Shown: positions 42,133 to 51,199, numbered from the stretch's first letter. The stretch: DNA of 64,000 nucleotides from Xanthobacter agilis (GCF_021730435.1 NZ_JABWGX010000013.1:62001-126000); one strand, 5' to 3'. Made by a program: numbers and translations. The notes: generated by a model not told the origin, from the sequence alone.

Positions 42133-43137
42133 ATGGCGGGCGGCGCGCGGGCGGACTCGGGAGAGGACCGCTTCATTGCCCGCTTCTTCCGTCCCGTGGC
42201 CGGCGCTCCGGAAGCGCTCGGCCTCCAGGACGACGCCGCCCTGCTGACGCCCCCCGATGGCACGGATCTGGTCCTGACCACCGACGCGCTGGTGGCCGGG
42301 GTTCATTTCTTCCCGGATGACGCACCCGCCAGCGTGGCGCGCAAGGCACTGCGCGTGAACCTGTCGGATCTCGCCGCCAAGGGGGCGCACCCGCTCGGCG
42401 CGCTGCTGACGCTGGCGGTGCCGAAGGACATTCCCGAAGCCTGGATGGAAGCATTCGCCGACGCGCTCGGCGCCGACGCGACCGCCTATGGCTGCCCGCT
42501 GCTCGGTGGCGACACCGTATCGACACCCGGTCCGGTCACGCTCTCCATCACCGCGTTCGGCGCCGTGCCCAAGGGGGCGTTCGTGCCGCGCACCGGCGCC
42601 CGGCCGGGTCAGGCGATCCTGGTGTCCGGCACCATCGGCGATGCCGCGCTCGGCCTGCTGCTGCGCCAGGCGCCGGAGCGGGAGGCCTTCGCTCGCCTGT
42701 CCGACGACAAGCGCGCGCACCTGCTCGACCGCTACCTCCATCCGCAGCCCCGCCTCGCGCTGGCGCCGGCCTTGCGCGCCCATGCGGCGGCGGCCATGGA
42801 TGTCTCCGACGGGCTGGTCGGCGACCTTGCCAAGATGTTGGCGGCGTCCGGCTGCGGCGGGCGCATCGAGGCCCATCGCGTGCCGCTGTCGGCGGCGGCC
42901 GCCACCGCTGTCGGCCACGACGCGGCCTTGCGCGTGACGGCCCTGACCGGGGGCGATGATTACGAAATCCTCGCCTGCGTCCCCCACACGGCGGTGCATG
43001 GCTTCGTGCTGGCCGCAGCCCGGGCCGGCGTTCCCGTGGCGCTGATCGGCGAGACGCGAACCGAGGCCGGTCTCGACGTGCTGGACGCGAGCGGCCGTCC
43101 CCTCGACCTTGGTGTCGGCAGCTACAGCCACTTCTGA
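42133..43137 (+). CDS. thiL: Thiamine-monophosphate kinase
   Basis: 334 aa. It phosphorylates thiamine monophosphate to the active cofactor TPP using ATP. It has an AIRS/PurM-type fold. GEDRFIARFF, DDAALL, TTDALVAGVHF, KALRVNLSDLAAKGA, GGDTV and MDVSDGLVGDL are intact. GGGAG lies 9 bases before the ATG at 42133; a longer upstream frame overlaps nusB and is not conserved. It is the last gene of the plus-strand unit. Its 3' end abuts the decayed EamA gene on the opposite strand. Confidence 0.96.
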   Translation: MAGGARADSGEDRFIARFFRPVAGAPEALGLQDDAALLTPPDGTDLVLTTDALVAGVHFFPDDAPASVARKALRVNLSDLAAKGAHPLGALLTLAVPKDIPEAWMEAFADALGADATAYGCPLLGGDTVSTPGPVTLSITAFGAVPKGAFVPRTGARPGQAILVSGTIGDAALGLLLRQAPEREAFARLSDDKRAHLLDRYLHPQPRLALAPALRAHAAAAMDVSDGLVGDLAKMLAASGCGGRIEAHRVPLSAAAATAVGHDAALRVTALTGGDDYEILACVPHTAVHGFVLAAARAGVPVALIGETRTEAGLDVLDASGRPLDLGVGSYSHF

Positions 43138-43143
43138 AGCTGG

Positions 43144-43411
43144 CGGCCCCAAGGTCGAGGGCGACCACCTGCACCGGCACGACGCTCAGCGTGTCCACGG
43201 GCGCGACCCGCGCCGCCTCCCCCGCCTTCAGGGTGCGGAGATAACCCAGTGAGGACACACCCGTCGCAAGGCCAGGCGGGACCGAGAACAACAAGGCGCC
43301 CCGAGAGATCGCCGGCCGCCACCATCGCCGCGATCAGCGCCAGGATCGCCCGCACCCGAATCAAGGTTGAGCGCCCTGCAGGAACGCTGGAAACGCCAAC
43401 CTTGCCAAAAA
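43144..43411 (-). pseudogene. Degraded EamA-family membrane transporter fragment
   Basis: Two minus-strand frames carry successive pieces of a small EamA/DMT transporter. The first frame (about 43411-43290) reads IFGKVGVSSVPAG then RAILALIAAMVAAGDLSG, matching the first helices after a lost N-terminus. A second frame (about 43294-43144) reads GLATGVSSLGYLRTLKAGEA then ARVAPVDTLSVV, a typical EamA helix pair. A frameshift and probably a small deletion separate them. The C-terminal helices (normally FLGE onward) are absent where the thiL 3' end begins. Matching was by family memory, not alignment. Confidence 0.65.
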
Positions 43412-43597
43412 TGTCGGTCGACGGGGCCAACGGCCGCGCCCTGCACTACCCCCATTTCGGAAGGCGAGCCATGAGCCGCAGGCGCCTTTCCCATGGCCTT
43501 CGCGGAGTCGCACGCGTGTGGGCGACCGCTCGCCGGCCGCACCCGGGGCCAGGATTGGATCACCCTCTCGCCCTCTTTTGCGGCGCGGGTGATCGGC

Positions 43598-44365
43598 TCA
43601 TACGACCCGCTCGCCGGTCTGCCGCATGAAGGTGGGCAGATATTTCACCTCGATCTGCCGCGCGGTGGCCTTCATGTCGTCCGTCACCGCGGCTGCGCTG
43701 GCGTTGAGCTGAAGCTGCCGCAATTCTCCGAGCCGTGCCGGCGCATCGATGGCGCGCATGAACTCAGCGATGATGCCCCGTTCCGATGCCGCAACGTCAT
43801 AGGAGCGGATCCGCAGCTCCCCTTTCGTCGCCGCCCGCCATTTGGCGACGAACAGGTCGTAATCCAAATGGAGCACATGGTTATGGCGCGAACGATAGGT
43901 GCCGCGCGCCAGCACCTCATCCGAGAACGCGCTGAAATGCACCGGATTGCGATGTCGAAGCAATTCCTGAAACACGGAGAGGCTGTAGCTGCCCGGAGAA
44001 CGCAAGAACAGCAGATAGATGGGCGTCCACCCCGCGCTGAGAATCCGCCCTTCGAAGCGCATGAGATCGCTCGGCCGATCCGCCAGAAACTCGAAGTCTT
44101 CCGAGGACATAATCGCCCGCGTGGCGCGGCTCCCCTCGAGCTCGGACAGAAGCGTATCGAGGCTGCCGTGGTGCGGTTGAGCCCGGATATCGCCAAGCAC
44201 GCTCCAGGCCACATTATGGTGCCCCGCAAGACGGGGGGCGATCCGGCCCGCGCGCGGGACATGAAACCCATAGCCCTTGAGCGTCCGCGCATGCCGGTGG
44301 AGGTACCACTGAATGGATGTGGTCCCGGTCTTATGCATGCCTATGTGGATGTAGAGCAGCCGCAT
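43598..44365 (-). CDS. Sulfotransferase-like protein
   Basis: 255 aa. The N-terminus IHIGMHKTGTTSIQWYL is the 5'-phosphosulfate-binding loop of sulfotransferases. LLFLRSPGSYSLSVFQELL fits the 3'-phosphate-binding Arg/Ser motif. It should transfer sulfate from PAPS to a carbohydrate or lipid acceptor, but the acceptor is unknown. It has no signal peptide or membrane segment. It stands alone between the EamA pseudogene and tonB, with gaps both sides, so it looks like accessory cargo. Absence of neighbouring glycosyltransferases leaves its pathway open. Confidence 0.75.
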   Translation of the reverse strand: MRLLYIHIGMHKTGTTSIQWYLHRHARTLKGYGFHVPRAGRIAPRLAGHHNVAWSVLGDIRAQPHHGSLDTLLSELEGSRATRAIMSSEDFEFLADRPSDLMRFEGRILSAGWTPIYLLFLRSPGSYSLSVFQELLRHRNPVHFSAFSDEVLARGTYRSRHNHVLHLDYDLFVAKWRAATKGELRIRSYDVAASERGIIAEFMRAIDAPARLGELRQLQLNASAAAVTDDMKATARQIEVKYLPTFMRQTGERVV

Positions 44366-44621
44366 CGCAAACCAGCGCCTTGGTCACAGATGTGAACCGC
44401 CCTTGATGCGAACCGATATCAGACGGGCTTCGGCCGGTAAAGGGTCACTGCCCCAGCGTCGCGCGTGCCGCTGCCACACCGGAAACGGCACGCCCCCACA
44501 GGCCGCCGCGCTTGCCGAAGCCATCGGATGCGCCGCACGGAGCCACCAGCGCAAAGAGGAGACGTCCACGGTCCGCCATCGGCCGCCGCGCAGGTCGCGA
44601 ATCGGCCGATGGTTGTGGCCC

Positions 44622-45458
44622 TCAGCGACGCGTGAAGTTCACCGGCACGCTGAAGCTGGCCCCTCGGCCATCGGGCGGCGCCGGGAAGGGCGAGGCGCGG
44701 CGCACGGTGGCGACCGCCTCGTCGTCGAGCACGGACGAGCCCGAAGAGCGGATCAGACTGACCGAGGTGACCCGCCCCGAGCCATCCAGCGCGAACCGCA
44801 CCGACGGACGGCCGGTGATGCCCTCCGCGCCCGATGGGTAGCGCTTGAAGCGGTTGAGGTGGGCGGAGATCATGGCCGCCCAGCTCGCCCGCGCCTGCGA
44901 GTTCGAGGCCTCCACACCCGGCGAGGGGGCCGCCGTGCTCCGCGAAGGAGCCGCATCCGAACGGGGCGCCGCCGAGGTCACCGGCGCCTGTTTGCGACGG
45001 GTGGGCTTGGCCTCCTTCTTCGGTTTTTCTTCCGGCTTGGGCTTCGGCTTCTCCACCGGCTTCGGCTCCGGCTGGGGCGCCGGCAGCACCACCTCGGACG
45101 GGGCCGGCGTCGGCGGCAGCTCGGGCACGTCCTGCGCCACATCCTGCTTCACCGGATCGGATGGGGGCGGCGCATCCTCCTTCTTGTCGGGGGCGTCCGG
45201 CGTGGTCACCGGCGCCTGCATCATCTCGGGACCGGGCGCCACGTCCTCGGTCTGGGAGGGCGCGCTCACGGGCATGGGCGCGAGCTCGATCATGACCGCG
45301 GCGGGCGGGGCCGCGGCGGACTCCACCTTGTGCCAGAACAGGGCCAGGTAGACGAAGACAGCGTGGGCACCGACGATCAACAGCCCCGCGGCCAGCCAGC
45401 GGAGGACGGAATCGCGAAGGTGATTCCGGTCAAGGTCGTGCCCATGCACCGCGCTCAC
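44622..45458 (-). CDS. tonB: TonB family energy transducer
   Basis: 278 aa. It has a cytosolic N-terminus, one membrane anchor (about 21-43), and a long Pro/Lys/Glu-rich periplasmic spacer (about 75-160). The C-terminal TonB domain (about 190-278) contains AMISAHLNRFKRYPSGAEG and a TSVSLIRSSGSSVLDDEAV block. It carries proton-motive energy from ExbBD to outer-membrane receptors for iron complexes and similar ligands. It overlaps exbD by 4 bases. No TonB-dependent receptor is in the window. Confidence 0.95.
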   Translation of the reverse strand: MSAVHGHDLDRNHLRDSVLRWLAAGLLIVGAHAVFVYLALFWHKVESAAAPPAAVMIELAPMPVSAPSQTEDVAPGPEMMQAPVTTPDAPDKKEDAPPPSDPVKQDVAQDVPELPPTPAPSEVVLPAPQPEPKPVEKPKPKPEEKPKKEAKPTRRKQAPVTSAAPRSDAAPSRSTAAPSPGVEASNSQARASWAAMISAHLNRFKRYPSGAEGITGRPSVRFALDGSGRVTSVSLIRSSGSSVLDDEAVATVRRASPFPAPPDGRGASFSVPVNFTRR

Positions 45459-45955
45459 CGCGCCGTGCCTGGGGCCGCCGTGGCGGCCGGCAGGGTCGCG
45501 GGCACCGACGGAGCGCCCGCCCCGGGAGCGCCCGGCCCTGGAGGCCCTTCGAGCCCCACCAGGGCAACCTTCAAATAACCGGCGGCGCGCAGCAGGTTCA
45601 TCACCTCCATCACCGCGCCGTAGTCCACCGCTTTGTCGGCGCGCACGAACACCCGCTGCTCGCGGTCGGCGTTGCTGGCCTTGTCGAGGGCGAGCCCGAA
45701 GGCCGCGCGGTCCACCGGCACGTCACCGATGGCGAGGGTGTGGTCGGCCTTGAGCGACAGATAGATCGGCTTGTCGGGCCGGGGCTGCGGCTGGGCGTTG
45801 GAGGTGGGTAGATCCACCTTCACGTCCACCGTGGCGAGCGGCGCCGCCACCATGAAGATGATGAGCAGCACCAGCATCACGTCGATGAACGGCGTGACGT
45901 TGATTTCGTGATTCTCGGCGAGATCGTCGCCGCCGTGGTCGAGCTTCGCGGCCAT
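45455..45955 (-). CDS. exbD: Biopolymer transport protein ExbD
   Basis: 166 aa with a single N-terminal membrane helix. INVTPFIDVMLVLLIIFMVA includes the essential membrane Asp. A periplasmic domain (about 50-145) and a Pro/Ala/Gly-rich tail follow. With ExbB it forms the proton-driven motor that energises TonB. It lies 12 bp after exbB and is coupled to tonB. Confidence 0.95.
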   Translation of the reverse strand: MAAKLDHGGDDLAENHEINVTPFIDVMLVLLIIFMVAAPLATVDVKVDLPTSNAQPQPRPDKPIYLSLKADHTLAIGDVPVDRAAFGLALDKASNADREQRVFVRADKAVDYGAVMEVMNLLRAAGYLKVALVGLEGPPGPGAPGAGAPSVPATLPAATAAPGTAR

Positions 45956-45967
45956 GGGGTGCGCCCG

Positions 45968-47005
45968 TCACTCGGCCGCGGCGCGCAGATCGCGCGCGGA
46001 GCCGGCTTCGTTTGCCCGGTCGAGATCGCGCGACAGATGCCGCATCACCTCGGCCGAAGTGTCGGCAAGGCGGGCCTTGTAGGCGGAAATGGCGCGCGCG
46101 AACAGGTTGTAGATCACCACGGCCGGAATCGCGGCCACGAGACCAATGGCGGTGGCGAGCAGCGCCTCCGCGATGCCCGGCGCCACCACGGCCAGATTGG
46201 TGGTCTGCGCCTTCGAGATGCCGATGAAGGCGTTCATGATGCCCCACACGGTGCCGAACAGACCCACGAATGGTGCCACGGCGCCGATGGTGGCGAGCAC
46301 GCCGGTGCCGGCGGACATGCGCCGCCCGGCCCCCGCCTCGATCCGGCTCAGGGAGATCGCGACCCGCTCCTTGATGCCGTCGGCCGGCAGTCCTTCGGAC
46401 ATCTCGCACTCGTCGAGGGCCGCATGCACCGTGGCCGGCGCTGGGCCGCGCCCCTTGGGCAAGGCCCGCGACGCCGCCACCAGGGTCGAGGCCGAGCGCA
46501 GCGCCTTCAAGGTGCGGCTCACCTGCCGGCGCGCGAGCACAAGTTCCAGCGACTTGGCGAACCATACGGTCCAGGTCATCACGGAGGCCAGGGCCAGCCC
46601 CACCATCACCGCCTTCACCACCATGTCGGCGGCCATGAACATGCCCCAGGGGGACAGGTTGTGGGGCAGGGTCGAGGGCGCCATGTCGGGCGGCATCGTC
46701 TCGGTCGGAGCGTCGGCATGCTCCACAGGATGCGCGCCAGCTCCCGACTCGGGGTGCACCGCCGCATCACCGGCGAGAGCCGGGACGGCGGGCGCAGGAG
46801 CGATCGGGGACGCCGTAAGGGGGGGGACGGCCACCGAAGCCGCCGGCGCCGCGCCGCCAGCCGGCGCGGCAGCCGCCTCGGCCGACTGAGCGGTCGCGGG
46901 CGCGGGCGCCAGAACGAGGCACGCGAGCAACGCAAGCGCCACGCCGAAACCAGAACGAAGGACAAACGCCGCCTTAGGCAGCGAGGCGAAAATGCAATGG
47001 GGCAT
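45968..47005 (-). CDS. exbB: TonB-system motor protein ExbB with Ala/Pro-rich N-terminal extension
   Basis: 345 aa, about 100 more than E. coli ExbB. Residues 1-40 are a signal peptide ending after about APATAQ. Residues about 41-115 are an Ala/Pro-rich low-complexity periplasmic segment. Three membrane helices follow in the conserved MotA/TolQ/ExbB part: [20 protein letters not shown], and [20 protein letters not shown] followed by the last helix [15 protein letters not shown]. Such extended ExbB proteins are common in alphaproteobacteria. It is the first gene of exbB-exbD-tonB. Confidence 0.95.
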   Translation of the reverse strand: MPHCIFASLPKAAFVLRSGFGVALALLACLVLAPAPATAQSAEAAAAPAGGAAPAASVAVPPLTASPIAPAPAVPALAGDAAVHPESGAGAHPVEHADAPTETMPPDMAPSTLPHNLSPWGMFMAADMVVKAVMVGLALASVMTWTVWFAKSLELVLARRQVSRTLKALRSASTLVAASRALPKGRGPAPATVHAALDECEMSEGLPADGIKERVAISLSRIEAGAGRRMSAGTGVLATIGAVAPFVGLFGTVWGIMNAFIGISKAQTTNLAVVAPGIAEALLATAIGLVAAIPAVVIYNLFARAISAYKARLADTSAEVMRHLSRDLDRANEAGSARDLRAAAE

Positions 47006-47080
47006 CGCGCGTCACCGGAATTGCTTCAACTATCAGGGGTCGCTGGCGATCCCGCAATCGGGAAATGGCTCGCAACAGCC

Positions 47081-47109
47081 TCTATACCCCCATTTGCCGC
47101 ATTCGCTAA
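47081..47109 (-). promoter_or_regulatory. Candidate promoter of exbB-exbD-tonB
   Basis: On the minus strand TTAGCG (47104-47109) and TATAGA (47081-47086) are separated by 17 bases, a sigma70-like arrangement about 80 bases before the exbB start. Just downstream, TCCCG-N4-CGGGA (47050-47063) is a small inverted repeat that could be an operator. I see no clear Fur, Irr or RirA box. Confidence 0.35.
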
Positions 47110-47441
47110 GCCCCCGCGCTCACGGAACCGCAACTTACACCTGAGACACGTCGCGCGCTCGCCCGGCGTCAAGGCCGCGAACTGAACCGGAGCGCGCGCG
47201 AACTGAAGGAGCATAAAGCGGAAAACGCCCGCGAGCAGCCGGTTCACCCTATAGCGGTACGAGCATAGCGAAAATCTCGACCAGTGCCAGCGGCAGGTTG
47301 GTACCAGTGCCGGCATCCCGCAACCGCGGCACCCTTATGCAGACGTCACGGCGAAGGAAAGTCAGCCTGCGAGCGACACAACGCGACACTGCGCCGCATG
47401 AGATCGCCCCACCCCGGATAGCCGGGCCGCAGACCAACCCC
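47110..47441. other. Gene-free stretch between lolD and the exbB promoter
   Basis: About 330 bp without a credible gene. Near the lolD stop, CCCGG-ATAG-CCGGG (47413-47426) is a small hairpin without a T-run and could be a weak lolD terminator. Nothing else was recognised. Confidence 0.45.
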
Positions 47442-48173
47442 TCAGGCCAGTTCCACCAGCTTGCCATCCCGCAAGGTCACCCGCCGATCCATGCGCCCGG
47501 CCAGCTCCAGATTGTGGGTGGCGATGAGGGCGGCCACGCCCGTCGCCTGCACCAGTTCGGTCAGGGCGCCGAAGACATGGTCGGAGGTCTTGGGGTCGAG
47601 GTTGCCGGTGGGCTCGTCGGCCAGCAGCAAGCGCGGCGCGTTGGCGAGGGCACGGGCGATGGCCACCCGCTGTTGCTCGCCGCCGGACAATTCCGACGGC
47701 CGGTGCGTCAGCCGCGCGGCGAGGCCGAGATAAGTCAGAAGATCTTTGGCGCGGGCGTTGGCCTCCTTGTGGGACAGGCCGCGGATCATCTGCGGCATGG
47801 CCACATTCTCAAGCGCTGAGAACTCTCCGAGCAGGTGGTGAAACTGATAGATGAAGCCGATGTGCTGCCGCCGGATGCGGGTGCGCTCGGCATCGGCGAG
47901 GCGCGCCGTGGGCCGACCGGCGATAAAGACCTCGCCCTCATCCGAATGCTCCAGCAGGCCGGCGATGTGCAGCAAGGTGGACTTGCCGGAACCGGACGGT
48001 GCCACCAGGGCCACCGACTGGCCCTGGGAAATGGCGAGGTCCACCCCGCGCAGGATTTCAAGCGCGCTCTCGCCCTCCGAATAACGGCGGACGACACCGG
48101 CGAGGGCAAGGGCATAAGTCGGTCGAGGGGGCATTCCGGGCGAGCCTGTGACACGGCGGGCGGGTTGGTCCAT
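47442..48173 (-). CDS. lolD: Lipoprotein-releasing ABC transporter ATPase LolD
   Basis: 243 aa. It powers extraction of outer-membrane lipoproteins from the inner membrane to the carrier LolA. Walker A is APSGSGKST, the ABC signature [16 protein letters not shown], and Walker [14 protein letters not shown]. The region [19 protein letters not shown] is LolD-specific. The ATG at 48173 overlaps the lolC stop by 1 base (TGATG). A longer frame reaching 48221 lies within lolC and is not conserved. Confidence 0.96.
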   Translation of the reverse strand: MDQPARRVTGSPGMPPRPTYALALAGVVRRYSEGESALEILRGVDLAISQGQSVALVAPSGSGKSTLLHIAGLLEHSDEGEVFIAGRPTARLADAERTRIRRQHIGFIYQFHHLLGEFSALENVAMPQMIRGLSHKEANARAKDLLTYLGLAARLTHRPSELSGGEQQRVAIARALANAPRLLLADEPTGNLDPKTSDHVFGALTELVQATGVAALIATHNLELAGRMDRRVTLRDGKLVELA

Positions 48174-49471
48174 CACTCGTATCTCAAGGCTTCCACCGGA
48201 TCGAGCCGGGCGGCCCGCCACGACGGATAAAGCGTGGCCAGAAGGGAAAGCACCAGCGCCATCACCACCACCGTGGCGGTTTCGCTGAAGTTCATCTCCG
48301 CCGGCAGCTTCGAGAGGTAATAAAGCTCGGGCGAGAACAGCTCGGTGGCGGTGAGCCAGGAGATGAACTGGCGGATACGCTCAATATTGAGGCACACCAC
48401 CACGCCCAGCAGCAGGCCCGTGAGGGTGCCCACCACGCCGATGGAAGCACCGGTGATGAGGAACACCCGCATTACCGCCCCCCGTGTCGCACCCATGGTG
48501 CGCAGGATGGCGATGTCGTGGCCCTTGTCCTTCACCAGCATGATGAGGCCTGAAACGATATTGAGCGCAGCCACCAGCACGATCAGCGTGAGGATGAGGA
48601 ACATGACGTTCCGCTCCACCTGCAGCGCATTGAAGAAGGTGGCGTTGCGCCGCCGCCAGTCCACCAGATAGACGGGCCGCTCGGCGGCAGCCTGGATGGC
48701 GCCGCGCAATTCCTCCACATCATCCGGCTTGTCGATATAGACCTCGATGGCGTTCACATCGCCATTGCGGTTGAAATAGGCCTGGGCCTCGGGCAGCGGC
48801 ATGAAGACGAAGGCGCTGTCGTACTCCGACATGCCCACCTCGAAGATGGCCGCCACCTTGTAGACCTTGATGCGCGGCGAGGTGCCCATGGGCGTCACCG
48901 CCCCGCGCGGCGCCACCAGCGTGATGTTGTCGCCCGCGCGCAGTGACAATTGGTCGGCCAGGCGCTTGCCGATGGCGAGCCCCTGCCCGGTGTCGAAGCC
49001 CTCCAGGGTGCCCGAGCGGACATTGTGCGCCACCGAGGGCAGGCCGCGCAGGTCCTTCTCGGTCAGGCCCCGCACCAGCACGCCCGAGGCGCCGAACTGG
49101 GAGGAGGCCAGCGCCTGGCCCTCCACCAGCGGCACCGCGAGGCGGACGCCATTGAGCTTGGCGATACGATCCGCGACGGCCTGATAGTCGGTCAAGGGCG
49201 TCTCCAGGGGCTGCACCAGCACATGGCCGTTGAGCCCGAGGATCTTGCTCAGCAACTCCTGGCGGAAGCCGTTCATCACCGCCATGACGATGATGAGGGT
49301 GGCCACGCCCAGCATGATGCCGAGGAAGGAGAAGCCGGCAATGACCGAGATGAAGCCTTCCTTGCGCCGCGCCCGGAGGTAACGCAACGACAGCATCCAC
49401 TCGAACGGGGCGAACGGCCGCGTTCCAGTGGGTTCGTCGCTTCTGGCCCCCGAGGACGCGCTCGCCATCAT
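48173..49471 (-). CDS. lolC: Lipoprotein-releasing ABC transporter permease (LolC/LolE)
   Basis: 432 aa. Four membrane helices (about 45-70, 290-315, 340-365 and 395-415) flank a large periplasmic domain. [22 protein letters not shown] is the family N-terminus. [20 protein letters not shown] and the C-terminal [18 protein letters not shown] are typical. There is only one permease gene here, as in many alphaproteobacteria, so it may work as a homodimer. It overlaps proS by 4 bases and lolD by 1. Confidence 0.95.
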   Translation of the reverse strand: MMASASSGARSDEPTGTRPFAPFEWMLSLRYLRARRKEGFISVIAGFSFLGIMLGVATLIIVMAVMNGFRQELLSKILGLNGHVLVQPLETPLTDYQAVADRIAKLNGVRLAVPLVEGQALASSQFGASGVLVRGLTEKDLRGLPSVAHNVRSGTLEGFDTGQGLAIGKRLADQLSLRAGDNITLVAPRGAVTPMGTSPRIKVYKVAAIFEVGMSEYDSAFVFMPLPEAQAYFNRNGDVNAIEVYIDKPDDVEELRGAIQAAAERPVYLVDWRRRNATFFNALQVERNVMFLILTLIVLVAALNIVSGLIMLVKDKGHDIAILRTMGATRGAVMRVFLITGASIGVVGTLTGLLLGVVVCLNIERIRQFISWLTATELFSPELYYLSKLPAEMNFSETATVVVMALVLSLLATLYPSWRAARLDPVEALRYE

Positions 49472-50790
49472 GCCTTCAGCCTCTCCAGAATGTCACTCGG
49501 CGCGATGAGCTCGCGCTCGCCGCCGCGGCGACGCTTCAGTTCCACCTTGCCGTCGGCGAGGCCCTTGGGGCCCACCAGGATCTGCCACGGCAGGCCGATG
49601 AGATCGGCGGTAGCAAACTTGGCGCCGGCGCGCTCCTCCGTATCGTCATAGAGCACGTCATAGCCGGCTGTGGTCAATTCCGCGTAAAGCTTCTCGCAGG
49701 CCGCATCGGTGGCGCTATCGCCGGTCTTCAGGTTGAGAATACCCACCTGGAACGGAGCGACCGCGTCCGGCCAGATGATTCCCGCGTCGTCATGGGAGGC
49801 TTCGATCATGGCGGCCACGAGGCGCGAGGGGCCGATGCCGTAGGAGCCCATGTGGACCGTGTGCGCGTTGCCGTCCGGTCCCTGCACGGTCACGCCGAAC
49901 GGCTCGGAGTACTTGGTGCCGAAATAGAAGATGTGGCCCACCTCGATGCCCCGCGCGGCCAGGCGCTTGGGCTCGGGAATGGCATTGTAGGCCGCGTCGT
50001 CGTGCTTTTCGGAGGTCGCCGCATAGAGCGAGGTGAAATCGTCGAACACCTTCTGCAGGCCGGCCACATCGTCGAAATTCACATCCGCCGGGGGCGGCGC
50101 CATCTCCAGATAGTCGCCGTGGCAGAACACCTCGCTCTCGCCGGTGGAGGCGAGGATGATGAACTCGTGGGAGAGGTTGCCGCCGATAGGGCCGGTATCC
50201 GCCACCATGGGAATGGCCTTGAGCCCCATGCGCGCGAAGGTGCGCAGGTAAGCCACGAACATCTTGTTGTAGGAATGCCGCGCACCGGCCGCGTCGAGAT
50301 CGAAGGAATAGGCATCCTTCATCAGGAACTCGCGCGAGCGGTAGACGCCGAAGCGCGGGCGCACCTCGTCCCGGAACTTCCACTGGATGTGGTAGAGGTT
50401 CAGCGGCAGTGCCTTGTAGGACTTCACATAGGCGCGGACGATGTCGGTGATCATCTCTTCATTGGTGGGGCCGAACAGCATCTCTCGATCATGCCGGTCC
50501 CTGATTCGTAGCATCTCCTTGCCATAATCGTCGTAGCGCCCGCTCTCGCGCCACAGATCCGCCGACTGGATGGTCGGCATCAGCATCTCGATGGCGCCGG
50601 CGCGGTTCTGCTCTTCGCGAATGACGGCGCAGATTTTGTTGAGCACGCGGTGGCCGAGCGGGAGCCACGCGAAGATCCCCGCCGCCTCTTGGCGGATCAT
50701 GCCCGCGCGCAGCATCAGGCGGTGGGAGACGATGTCCGCCTCCCGGGGCACTTCACGCAGGATCGGCAAAAAATAACGGGAAAGGCGCAT
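49468..50790 (-). CDS. proS: Prolyl-tRNA synthetase (short bacterial form)
   Basis: 440 aa, against about 570 in E. coli. It is the alphaproteobacterial form without the inserted editing domain between class II motifs 2 and 3. Motif 2 is seen in [35 protein letters not shown] and the C-terminal anticodon-binding domain (from about 345) are intact. It charges tRNA-Pro. Mischarging with alanine or cysteine may be cleared by a separate trans-editing protein not in this window. It starts the proS-lolC-lolD unit. Confidence 0.96.
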   Translation of the reverse strand: MRLSRYFLPILREVPREADIVSHRLMLRAGMIRQEAAGIFAWLPLGHRVLNKICAVIREEQNRAGAIEMLMPTIQSADLWRESGRYDDYGKEMLRIRDRHDREMLFGPTNEEMITDIVRAYVKSYKALPLNLYHIQWKFRDEVRPRFGVYRSREFLMKDAYSFDLDAAGARHSYNKMFVAYLRTFARMGLKAIPMVADTGPIGGNLSHEFIILASTGESEVFCHGDYLEMAPPPADVNFDDVAGLQKVFDDFTSLYAATSEKHDDAAYNAIPEPKRLAARGIEVGHIFYFGTKYSEPFGVTVQGPDGNAHTVHMGSYGIGPSRLVAAMIEASHDDAGIIWPDAVAPFQVGILNLKTGDSATDAACEKLYAELTTAGYDVLYDDTEERAGAKFATADLIGLPWQILVGPKGLADGKVELKRRRGGERELIAPSDILERLKA

Positions 50791-50898
50791 CGCTAGGCTC
50801 GACGGCTATGGGGATCGGTGACGGTCGCGCGGAGTGAAAGCGGAAGCGTCGGCAAAACACAAGAGCGCTCCCGAAATGGGCTCCAACACGCGGCCATG

Positions 50899-50931
50899 TT
50901 GCGTCGCAACGTATAACTTATTGCGGCGCAA
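50899..50931. promoter_or_regulatory. Paired TTGCGNCGCAA palindromes upstream of proS
   Basis: TTGCGTCGCAA (50899-50909, flanked by G and C to give a 13-bp palindrome) and TTGCGGCGCAA (50921-50931) share the pattern TTGCG-N-CGCAA. Their centres are 22 bp apart, about two helical turns, so two dimers could bind the same DNA face. They flank the -10 of the predicted proS promoter. They loosely resemble TGC-N4-GCA sites of PhaR-type regulators, but flanking bases differ. No regulator can be named. Confidence 0.55.
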
Positions 50932-50940
50932 GGATGACAA
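50911..50940 (-). promoter_or_regulatory. Candidate proS promoter
   Basis: On the minus strand TTGTCA (50935-50940) and TTATAC (50911-50916) are 18 bases apart; GTTATA with a 17-base gap is the alternative. The proS leader would be about 115 bases. One palindrome of the pair lies in the spacer and the other at the predicted transcription start, so occupancy should repress. Confidence 0.5.
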
Positions 50941-50962
50941 ACGACAGAATCTTGTTCTAGGT
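50934..50962 (+). promoter_or_regulatory. Candidate divergent plus-strand promoter
   Basis: ATGACA (50934-50939) and CTAGGT (50957-50962) are separated by 17 bases. The -35 box overlaps the -35 of the predicted proS promoter on the other strand. The -10 is a weak match. It would drive transcription toward the terminator at 51164. Confidence 0.35.
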
Positions 50963-50967
50963 TGTGC

Positions 50968-51195
50968 CCGCACAAGAAAGGGGATCGTCGCCAGCCCGGC
51001 TTGCCGGGCGGGACACGCGGTCCGGGTCTCGGGAGGAATCGAAAAACAACAGCCGACCGAATGTGCCCGCAGACGGCATTCACGGAATCGGCATCACGGA
51101 TTGGCCGTGCCGCACAAGAGTGGGCAATAGACCCGCAAGTGGCATAGAAGCCGTGGGATTGAAAAAAGGCGAGACCACCGGGTCTCGCCTTTTCT
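50968..51195 (+). ncRNA. Candidate small RNA upstream of proS
   Basis: A transcript of about 225 bases is predicted between the plus-strand promoter and the strong terminator. No open frame has a well-placed ribosome-binding site. A 28-codon frame begins at ATG 51061, but GGAGG (51032-51036) is 24 bases before it, too far. TTGTGCCCGCAC (50962-50973) and TGTGCCCGCAGA (51062-51073) repeat a similar pattern, and CCCGGC-TT-GCCGGG near 50995-51008 is a hairpin. No known RNA family was recognised. The terminator may instead serve only the DUF1467 transcript. Confidence 0.3.
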
Positions 51196-51196
51196 T
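51164..51196. terminator. Strong bidirectional Rho-independent terminator
   Basis: AAAAGGCGAGACC (51164-51176), loop ACCG, then GGTCTCGCCTTTT (51181-51193) is a perfect 13-bp stem. T-runs follow on both strands (TTTTCTTTTT on plus; six T on minus). It can end the minus-strand nuo-birA-rnj-mce-DUF1467 transcript before the proS promoter and also any plus-strand RNA. Confidence 0.9.
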
Positions 51197-51199
51197 TTT

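Noticed and set aside
44384-44569. A 61-codon minus-strand frame between the sulfotransferase-like gene and tonB
   Set aside because: No ribosome-binding site, no recognisable pattern, composition typical of random GC-rich frames.
47026-47316. A 96-codon minus-strand frame upstream of exbB
   Set aside because: It spans the predicted exbB promoter, with an irregular composition and no family resemblance.
51061-51147. A 28-codon frame (MCPQTAFTESAS...) in the proS upstream region
   Set aside because: The only GGAGG is 24 bases before the ATG, too far to support translation. Kept only as a note under the candidate RNA.
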